Source: Heterostelium multicystogenum (Eukaryota > Evosea > Eumycetozoa > Acytosteliales > Acytosteliaceae). From it: DNA of 28,065 bases. The notes under the pieces are model-generated. The model saw nothing but the letters and a program-made list of their open reading frames with translations. It made no database searches and was not told the origin of the DNA. Below, in pieces: positions 17,034-28,065 of the stretch. How positions within the stretch are numbered: position 1 is the first letter of the stretch; each line of letters starts with the position of its first letter. The stretch lies in the NCBI GenBank assembly GCA_003667245.1, contig RCNN01000301.1, positions 1-28,065 on the forward strand, given 5' to 3'. The position numbers were made by a program, and so were the translations under genes.

Positions 17034-17455
17034 CTGCGCAGCCAGCTCATCAACTGCGGTAACGGAAACGCACCGCTCTGACGCGCCACTTCCCGGCCAT
17101 TCTTGAACAGGATCAGGCTGGGAATCGAGCGAATCCCCAACTGAGCGGATAACTGCTGATTGGCCTCGCTATCGAGCTTGGCCAATCGGCACTTCCCGGC
17201 CAACTGCCCGGCGGCCTGCTCAAACACCGGCGCAAACGACTTGCACGGCCCGCACCATTCGGCCCACACGTCCACCAGCAACGGCAGGTCGCCCTTGATC
17301 TGGCTGGCGTAATCGCCCTGTTTCAGCTCAAAGGGCTTGCTCAGCAGCACCGGTTGCTTGCAGCGCCCGCATTTAGGCGCATCGCCCAGGCGTTCATTGG
17401 GGATGCGGTTAAGACCGTTGCAGTGGGGGCAGGGAATTACTAGAGAGTCGGACAT
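17021..17455 (-). CDS. trxC: Thioredoxin 2 with N-terminal zinc finger
   Basis: Cytoplasmic disulfide reductase, 144 aa, intact. The N-terminal zinc site is CPHC (Cys9, Cys12) and CGRC (Cys29, Cys32); the active site is WCGPCK (Cys68, Cys71) in VDVWAEWCGPCKSFAPVFE; a cis-Pro loop is in RSIPSLILFKNG. The combination is diagnostic of TrxC, usually part of the oxidative stress response. The start at 17455 (MSDSLVIP) is chosen because GGAG lies just upstream and the zinc motif follows at the usual distance. It is transcribed after the MFS gene with a 76-bp gap. Confidence 0.95.
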   Translation of the reverse strand: MSDSLVIPCPHCNGLNRIPNERLGDAPKCGRCKQPVLLSKPFELKQGDYASQIKGDLPLLVDVWAEWCGPCKSFAPVFEQAAGQLAGKCRLAKLDSEANQQLSAQLGIRSIPSLILFKNGREVARQSGAFPLPQLMSWLRSQGV

Positions 17456-17531
17456 GCTGGGCTCCGTGAAAGTGGCCAATGGGTTCTATTTGGAGCCGCC
17501 GTCGGGGTTTATCAAGGAACAACACAAGCCA

Positions 17532-18684
17532 TCAGCGTGCAATCTTCTTTCGTGCCAGCTGGCAGGCAAACACGTTGCCCACAGCACAACCCCCAATCAC
17601 CAGCATCAGAGTGAAAAGCAGTGGTGCATTCCATTGAGACCCTAGCCAGGTTAATAATCCTGCCCCGGCCACAGTGATGCATCCGAAAACCGCAGAAGCT
17701 TTGGCTTGGTGAGACGCGTCGATATCCAGTGCCCAGCCGGTCGCAAGGGGCAACAAAATGCAGAAGGCAATACTGGTTGCTGCTGCAGCTGCCAGGTAAA
17801 GGTAGATATTGACATGTAGCCATGCCGCTACCATCAACAGTGCGGCGAGGCACTGAGAGGCGGATTCCTGCATTTAGGCGTTGGGCGTCACTGAATCGTG
17901 TGACGGCTTTCCCTGAAAAGAAAAAACCTGCCGCTACCAGCGCCGCCCAACCTGAAAGGATCATGCCTGTTGCTTGTGGTGAGAGATGAAAAACTCCCTG
18001 CAGGGCAAACGCCTTGCTGAGGTTCAGCTGTGTGAAGGCGCTCTGTATCAGGAGTGCAAGCAGTAAACCGCAGATGAATTTCGGGTGTTTCCCTAGTAAA
18101 GATTGGGTTTCAGTTGCAGCCTGTTGGCCTTGGTCGGTTGCCTTGCCGTGATGAGTGGCCAGAAGTCCCAGGCCGATTATAAAAAGCAGGCAACCGAGTA
18201 CGCCAAAAACCCATCTCCACCCCCAAAACGAGGCTGCCGCCAGCAGAGTCGGCGGGCTTAGTACCGTAAGGACGCTAATAGCACTCAAGAGATAAGCTGT
18301 TGCGCTTTGGAAGGTTGCTTGCCTGAGTCGTTGACGTAGCCAAAGGCGTGAAGAGGTTGCTGCCACCGCGTTGGCGATGAACATGAAAGTAAAGATGATC
18401 GATAGCATGAGGGCGCTTGTTGATAACGCCACTGCGACACATAGCAGCGCGATCAGCACCGATGCACCGGCCAGGCTGACGCTGGTTCCCAGTCGGTTGA
18501 CCAGCGGCGTTGAAAACAACTGGCTGAATGCGAAAGCCATCAGGCACAAGCCGAGCATGCCTTGAAAGAATGCCGGAGAAACACTCAAGTCCTGAGCGAT
18601 TAACGGAGAAAGAGGAACAAGAGCGTCGAAAACAACCGCACTGACCAGCGTCCTGGCCACCACGACCCTAAGGCCTGGGGTCAC
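17532..18684 (-). CDS. MFS permease (DHA1-like drug/metabolite efflux), one frameshift
   Basis: Proton-coupled transporter of the major facilitator superfamily, 383 aa after correction, with about 12 predicted helices. The pattern resembles DHA1 efflux proteins: VFDALVPLSPLIAQDLSVS at the start, FSQLFSTPLVNRLGTS in the A-motif region, and WGWRWVFGVLGCLLF at helix 6. An extra base in TTT at 17873-17875 breaks the last third; removal reads QRLMQESASQCLAALL. The start is GTG at 18684 with GGAG upstream. The gene has clearly lower G+C and more A/T-ending codons than its neighbours, which suggests recent acquisition. The substrate cannot be inferred. Confidence 0.82.
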
Positions 18685-18716
18685 GGCCTGATGCTCCAGC
18701 TCCTCTGTACCACTGC

Positions 18717-18992
18717 TTACGTATTCACTGCGCGCAGAGTGGCGACAGGCTCATTCGCCTCGGCCCTGGCTTGGCTCCCTTGGAGCCACAGCGCTATTAC
18801 TTCCTTGTGCTGTGGATATCGCTCAACCAAAAACAGCTCAAGTGGCTTCCATGCCCGCTTTTCCAGCCAGGCATTGACCTGGGAAAGGTCGTGGTGAGGG
18901 AAGGACAAGTCCATGTGTAGACGGACAGCGGAATATTTCTCGGGTGTAGCGTGATCACACACCGATTCCAGGTTTGGAACATCGACGCCCAT
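18717..18992 (-). CDS. Small hypothetical protein paired with the MFS permease
   Basis: 91-aa soluble-looking protein that I do not recognise. It has no signal peptide, membrane helix or known metal motif; the middle reads DLSFPHHDLSQVNAWLEKRAWKP and LFLVERYPQHKEVIALW, suggesting an alpha-helical domain with many aromatics. The start at 18992 (MGVDVPNLES) is favoured over the upstream in-frame ATG because GGAGG stands six bases before it. It ends 32 bp before the MFS start and shares its lower G+C, so the two probably form an operon and arrived together. Confidence 0.65.
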   Translation of the reverse strand: MGVDVPNLESVCDHATPEKYSAVRLHMDLSFPHHDLSQVNAWLEKRAWKPLELFLVERYPQHKEVIALWLQGSQARAEANEPVATLRAVNT

Positions 18993-19024
18993 GACGCACC
19001 TCCATTTCATATCTGCTTAGGTTT

Positions 19025-19040
19025 GTTGCGTGATTGCAAC
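19025..19040. promoter_or_regulatory. Small inverted repeat upstream of the hypothetical-MFS pair
   Basis: GTTGC-GTGATT-GCAAC, a 5-bp dyad 33 bp before the hypothetical gene's start. It could be an operator, but nothing in the window encodes a regulator for it, and a dyad this short may be chance. Confidence 0.25.
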
Positions 19041-19124
19041 AGGCCAACCCTAGGCCGAAGAGATGTTTAATGATGTCAGGCGCGTCCGGTATTTATTTCT
19101 TTATATGTCGCTCGGGTTTAACTC

Positions 19125-23991
<4,867 letters not shown>

Positions 23992-24012
23992 AGAGACCGG
24001 TCGAGCAAGGTG

Positions 24013-24056
24013 AAAAATAGGGGGCGTCCCGACATCGACTGGCGCGCCGTCGCCCC
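24013..24056 (-). terminator. Candidate intrinsic terminator after nhaP2
   Basis: On the minus strand, GGGGCG (24056-24051) pairs with CGCCCC (24026-24021), and the sequence continues with TATTTTT. The loop is large (about 24 bases, containing the palindrome GGCGCGCC), so the structure is imperfect. It lies in the 70-bp gap between nhaP2 and mscK and may partly separate the two genes. Confidence 0.4.
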
Positions 24057-24061
24057 GCAGT

Positions 24062-25805
24062 TTAGAGGAAGAGTCCGGGGCCCGGGCGACTTCCTTCGGG
24101 GAATCTGACGCCGACTTTGCCGATCTTGTTCCCGTCCATGACCGCGACGGTCCAAATGGTGTTGTTCCATTCCACCTGGTCGCCGACGACCGGCGCACCG
24201 CCGACTTTCTGGGTGATGAAACGACTCAGTGGCATGTCCGGGTCGATGCCCTCGAGCTTGAGCCCGTACAGGGCCGAAACCGCGCCCAGTTGGGCGTCGC
24301 CTTCCAGGACGAAGTCACCGAAGAAGCGCAGGTCGAGGCCCCGTTGTGGTGCCTGGCTGAACAGTTTGCCGAGCGCCGGCAAGTTGTGTTCATGGCCGAT
24401 TACGCACAGCAGATCGTCGACTTCGAGCACTGTACTACCCGACGGATGGAGCAGTTGCTGGCCACGAAACAGCGCGGCGATCCGCGTGCCTTCGGGCATT
24501 TTCAGCTCCCGAAGGGCGGCGCCGATGCACCATTTCTCGGCGCCCAGGCGGTAGACGAACAGCTCCCACTCGCTGGTGACGTGCACTTCCAGGGCAGCCC
24601 GGGAAATCGGCGCCGGCTCTGGCGGTACCGTCACTTTCAACAGTTTGGCTACCCACGGCAGGCTCGTGCCCTGCACCAGCAACGACACCAGCACGATAAA
24701 GAACGCCAGGTTGAAGTAAAGCTGCGCGTGGGGCAGGCCGGCCATCAGCGGGAACACCGCCAGAATGATCGGTACCGCACCGCGCAGGCCGACCCAGGCG
24801 ATAAAGGCTTTCTCTCGGCCATGGAAGGCCTTGAACGGCAACAGGCCGACGATCACCGACAGCGGCCGTGCGAAGAGAATCATCCACAGCGCCAGGCCCA
24901 GGGCCGGCAGCGCGATGGGCAGCAAATCATGGGGCGTGACCAGCAGGCCCAGCACCAGGAACATGCCGATCTGCGCGAGCCAGGCCATGCCGTCGAGCAT
25001 ATGCAAAATGCCATGCCGGCTGCGCACCGGGCGGTTGCCGATCACCAGGCCGCACAGGTAAACGGCGAGGAAACCGCTGCCGTGCAAGGCGTTGGTCAGG
25101 GCGAACACCACCAGGCCGCCGGAAATCACCAGGATCGGGTAAAGGCCGTTGGCCAGGTTGATCCGGTTGACCATCTGCAGCATCAACCAGCCGCCGCCCA
25201 GACCGATGATGCCGCCGATGCCAAACTCACGGATCAAGTGGCCCAGCAGGCTCCAGTGCAGGCCGGTCTGGCCGCTGGCAAGCATGTCGATCAGGGTGAC
25301 GGTGAGGAACACCGCCATCGGGTCGTTGCTGCCGGATTCGATTTCCAGGCTGGCGGTGACCCGTTCGTTCAGGCCTTTGCCGCCCAGCAGCGAGAACACC
25401 GCTGCGGCGTCCGTGGAGCCGACGATGGCGCCGATCAGCAGGCCTTGAATGATGTTGAGGTTGAACAGCCAGGCGGCTGCCATGCCGGTGAGGCCGGTGG
25501 TGATCAGCACCCCGACCGTCGCCAGGGACAACGCAGGCCAGAGGGCTACACGGAAACTGGCTACCCGCGTTCGCAGTCCGCCGTCGAGCAGGATCACGGC
25601 CAGGGCGAGGTTGCCCACGAGGTAGGCAGTCGGGTAGTTTGTCGAAGATGATGCCGCCGCCGTCGACGCCGGCGATCATGCCCACGGCCAGGATGATCAC
25701 CAGGATCGGAATCCCCAGGCGGGACGAAAGAGAACTCACCAGAATGCTCGCACCTACCAGCAACGCGCCGATCAAGAACAGGCTGTTGATGGTCGTCGCA
25801 TTCAA
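24062..25805 (-). CDS. Potassium/proton antiporter (NhaP2/CvrA type), one frameshift
   Basis: CPA1-family K+/H+ antiporter, 580 aa after correction. The membrane domain spans roughly residues 1-390, with [36 protein letters not shown] (the functional ND/DA region) and [14 protein letters not shown], and [16 protein letters not shown] late in the domain. A TrkA_C domain (about 400-480, [17 protein letters not shown]) and a C-terminal CorC/HlyC-like domain (about 495-575) follow, as in NhaP2. An extra base in TTT at 25638-25640 breaks the N-terminus; the fix reads [14 protein letters not shown]. The start is TTG at 25805, preceded by GGAG at spacing eight. A good promoter lies at 25869-25899. 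Confidence 0.9.
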
Positions 25806-25868
25806 AGGCAGTACTCCATGAGCAGGAAAGACGAGGCGCAAACTGACCATGCAGTCTGCGTGCCAGCG

Positions 25869-25899
25869 ATTCTAACCTGTTGAATTGCTGTGCTGTCAA
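25869..25899 (-). promoter_or_regulatory. Candidate sigma-70 promoter of nhaP2
   Basis: Minus strand TTGACA (25899-25894, perfect) and TAGAAT (25874-25869, 5/6) with a 19-base spacer, slightly long. Transcription would start near 25862, about 57 bases before the TTG start. The REPIN at 25929-26019 lies just upstream. Confidence 0.5.
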
Positions 25900-25928
25900 A
25901 AAGGTTTTGAATGGCTGGCGCATATTCA

Positions 25929-26019
25929 ATGTGGGAGCGGGCTTGCTCGCGAAAGCGGTGTGTCAGTCGCCTTATGCGTATCTGATCCACCGCATTCGCG
26001 AGCAAGCCCGCTCCCACAT
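25929..26019. repeat. REPIN between the chemoreceptor gene and nhaP2
   Basis: Arms at 25929-25960 and 25988-26019 are complementary over 32 bp with one mismatch (GCGAAA versus GCGAAT) and a 27-bp spacer. The same subtype and almost the same sequence as the REPIN at 16366-16457. It begins 20 bp after the chemoreceptor stop codon and may serve as its transcript end. Confidence 0.95.
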
Positions 26020-26039
26020 TTTTAGCCCTGCGGTATCCG

Positions 26040-27670
26040 TTAAAGCCTGAACCGCCCCACCATCCCGTTCAAATCCACCGCCAACCGCGACAGCTCACTG
26101 CTCGCCGCACTGGTCTGGCTGGCGCCGGTCGCCGACTGCACCGACAAGTCACGAATATTCACCAGGTTACGATCCACTTCCCGCGCCACCTGCGCCTGCT
26201 CTTCAGCGGCACTGGCGATCACCAGGTTGCGCTCGTTGATTTCAACGATGGCGGTATTGATGGTGTCCAGCGACATCCCCGCACCCTTGGCGATGTTCAA
26301 CGTCGATTCCGCCCGCTCGGTGCTGTTGCGCATCGAATCCACTGCATGCTCGGTACCGGCCTGAATGCTGCCGATCATCCGCTCGATTTCGCTGGTGGAC
26401 TGTTGGGTGCGATGGGCCAGGGCCCGCACCTCATCCGCCACCACCGCAAAACCACGCCCGGCTTCACCGGCACGCCGCCGCTTCAATCGCGGCGTTCAGG
26501 GCCAGCAGGTTGGTCTGGTCAGCCAAGCCACGAATCACGTCCAGCACCTTGCCGATGTCCCGGGACTCTTCCGCCAGGTTGCCGATCAAGGTGGCAGTGG
26601 CTTGCACGTCGCTGCTCATGCGTTCAATGGCGCTGACGGTTTCCTGCACCAAATCACGTCCATCGCCCGCAGACGACGTGGCGTTCTTCGAGGCTTCGGA
26701 AGTGCTGACCGCGTTGCGGGCCACTTCTTCAACCGCGCTGGTCATCTCGTTCACCGCCGTGGCGGCCTGTTCGATTTCGTTGTTTTGCTGGGTCAGGCCA
26801 CGGGCGCTTTCGTCGGTCACGGCATTCAGCTCTTCCGCGGCGGAGGCCAATTGGGTGGCCGAGCCGGAAATGCGCTGCAAGGTGTCCTTCAATTTGTCCT
26901 GCATCTTGGCCATTGCCAACAGTAGTCGGCCGGCTTCGTCGTTGCCTTCCACCTTGATCGGGCGCGTCAGGTTGCCTTCGGCGATTTCCTCGGCGGCATC
27001 CAGGGCCTGGGCGATCGGCAGGGTGATGCTGCGGGTCAGCAGCCAGGCGAACAGCATGGTCAATGCAGTGGCCAGGATCAGCAGGATCACCACCAGCTCA
27101 AACGCCATGTCGTACTGGTCGGCGGCTTGCTGGTTGGGTGGCCAGCGCCATCTTGTTGTTGATGTCCAGCAGGCGGTTCAGTACGGCGTTGACCTGATCC
27201 GAGTTGTTCAGCAGCTCGGTATTCAGCAGCGTGCGCAGCTCTTCCACCTGATTGGCCCGTGACAGGCTCTTCATGCGCTCTTCAATCTGATGGTAACTGG
27301 GCCAGCAGACGCACGTATTCATCGTAGGCAGCACGTTCTTCGCTGCTGTCGATCAACTTCTCGTAGACCGCCTGGGCCGTACGAATCTGCTGATTGCGCA
27401 CGTCAAAAGACTCAAGGGTCTTTTGCTGGACGTTCAGGCTCGCGGTTGGTCAGCAGGGCGATACGACAGCACCCGCAGGCGCAGGGTCAGTTGAGTGAAC
27501 TCGTCCAGGGCGCGAATGCTCGGCACGCTGCTAAGGGGTGATGTCTTCCGTCGCCGCACGGATCTTGCTCATCTGGTTCAGGGCGAACACACCGAGAAAC
27601 AACATCAGCGCGCCAATCAACGCGAAGCCGAGAAGGCCCGCGGCGCGATATTCATATTACGAAGAGACAT
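26040..27670 (-). CDS. Methyl-accepting chemotaxis protein (4HB-HAMP-MCP), seven indels
   Basis: Chemoreceptor of 541 aa after correction. The layout is: TM1 (about 12-32, GFALIGALMLFLGVFALNQ), a four-helix-bundle ligand domain (about 35-186), TM2 (about 189-210, VVILLILATALTMLFAWLL), HAMP (ITLPIAQALDAAEEIAEGNL), and the signalling domain with conserved hairpin tip RAGEAGRGFAVVADEVRALAHRT. Indels: a missing base near 27632; extra bases near 27533, 27455, 27437, 27297 and 27137; and one near 26476, exactly before the tip. The start at 27670 (MSLRNMNIAP) has AGGA nine bases upstream. A well-matched FliA promoter precedes it, consistent with co-regulation with flagella. The ligand is unknown. 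Confidence 0.9.
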
Positions 27671-27728
27671 GTTTGTGATCCTGGGGAGAAGCGCGATCCA
27701 TGCGGGGTTTGAGCGGGGTGTCCATGAC

Positions 27729-27755
27729 CTATCGGTCATACGACTAAAGTCTTGA
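27729..27755 (-). promoter_or_regulatory. Sigma-28 (FliA) promoter of the chemoreceptor gene
   Basis: Minus strand TCAAGACT (27755-27748), exactly 11 bases, then ACCGATAG (27736-27729). This matches the FliA layout TAAAGTTT-N11-GCCGATAA, with the TCAAG form common in Pseudomonas. Transcription would start near 27720, about 50 bases before the start codon. The -10 region overlaps a 16-bp palindrome (ATGACC-TATC-GGTCAT, 27724-27739). Confidence 0.7.
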
Positions 27756-27874
27756 GGGGGTGCGCGCTTTGTCGCAGATCGGGGCGGGCCGACGGGATTC
27801 AGGAACCAGAATGCCATAAATGCAGTCACTAAGGCTCGAAAGCGTGGCCTGCCCTGTAAAATCAAGGCCCCGCG

Positions 27875-27890
27875 CCAGGGATAACCCTGG
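27875..27890. other. Perfect small hairpin in the leader of the ZapB-like gene
   Basis: CCAGGG-ATAA-CCCTGG, a 6-bp perfect stem, 60 bases before the gene start and about 13 bases after a possible -10 (TAAAAT, 27857-27862). If that promoter is real, the hairpin would lie at the 5' end of the mRNA. No convincing -35 is visible. Confidence 0.4.
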
Positions 27891-27949
27891 CATCCGAGGT
27901 GAATTTTCTTTATCGTCACCGCCCTTTGAAAAAGCCCGAGAAATCAAAA

Positions 27950-28065
27950 ATGTTAGAAGCATCCCTCAGCCAATTGGAACAACTGGTCAGCGACCTGGTA
28001 CAGCAGAACCAGGATCTACTGGCACTGCAACGAATCCCTCAAGGCCGAACTGGCTCGCGCCAAGG
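27950..28065 (+). CDS. ZapB-like small coiled-coil protein (TIGR02449 type), partial, one frameshift
   Basis: Start of a short coiled-coil protein running off the right edge: MLEASLSQLEQLVSDLVQQN with heptad spacing of Leu/Val. An extra base near 28028 breaks the frame; the fix gives LLALNESLKAELARAK, the familiar continuation of these proteins. In Pseudomonas this gene normally stands directly before zapA, 6S RNA and 5-formyltetrahydrofolate cyclo-ligase, so a cell-division role is plausible; those genes would lie beyond this window. The ribosome-binding site is weak (GAG in CCCGAGAAATC). Confidence 0.6.
   Translation, partial: MLEASLSQLEQLVSDLVQQNQDLLALQRIPQGRTGSRQ

Overview
The window looks like a chromosomal piece of a Pseudomonas of the fluorescens group. 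The evidence is high G+C with GC-ending codons, four Pseudomonas-type REP doublets (REPINs, arms of the GTGGGAGCGGGCTTGCTCGCGA type), and typical Pseudomonas neighbours (trxC, DUF6124, selO, mscK, nhaP2/cvrA, a FliA-controlled chemoreceptor, and a ZapB-like small protein at the right edge).

Positions 1-15225, all minus strand, hold almost the whole of an aryl polyene (APE) gene cluster. In transcription order: chain-length-factor-like ketosynthase, PlsC-type acyltransferase, two acyl carrier proteins, a COG4648-type membrane protein, an AMP ligase, a hotdog dehydratase, [REPIN], a family 2 glycosyltransferase, an LpxL/HtrB-type acyltransferase, a histidine/tyrosine ammonia-lyase (MIO enzyme), a thioesterase, a LolA-like carrier [REPIN inside its 5' end], an MMPL/RND exporter, a methyltransferase, a DUF3261 lipoprotein, a ketosynthase, a second dehydratase, a ketoreductase, and a further ketosynthase cut by the window edge. 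Nearly every stop codon overlaps the next start, so this is one translationally coupled operon. A plausible sigma-70 promoter lies at 15312-15340. Working model: the ammonia-lyase and ligase supply an aryl starter, the type II system elongates and dehydrates it to a polyene on ACP, the methyltransferase decorates the head, the acyltransferases and glycosyltransferase build a lipid anchor, and exporter, LolA and lipoprotein carry the product to the outer membrane.

Positions 15226-17033 (plus strand): an orphan ParA-type ATPase, a perfect REPIN, a structured RNA resembling the C4/P4-CI phage antisense family, and the small DUF6124-like gene it immediately precedes. Positions 17021-25805 (minus): trxC, an MFS permease with a small unknown partner, selO, mscK and nhaP2. 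Positions 26040-27670 (minus): a chemoreceptor behind a sigma-28 promoter. The right edge carries the start of a ZapB-like gene on the plus strand.

Major caveat: about 59 one- or two-base indels break otherwise well-conserved reading frames, most densely in the AMP ligase, ammonia-lyase, glycosyltransferase and chemoreceptor genes. After correction every complete broken gene returns to a length divisible by three with intact catalytic motifs, and highly conserved genes (mscK, selO, nhaP2) are affected as well. I therefore read these as sequence errors rather than gene decay, and give the coordinates of the full genes. Residue numbers refer to the corrected reading.
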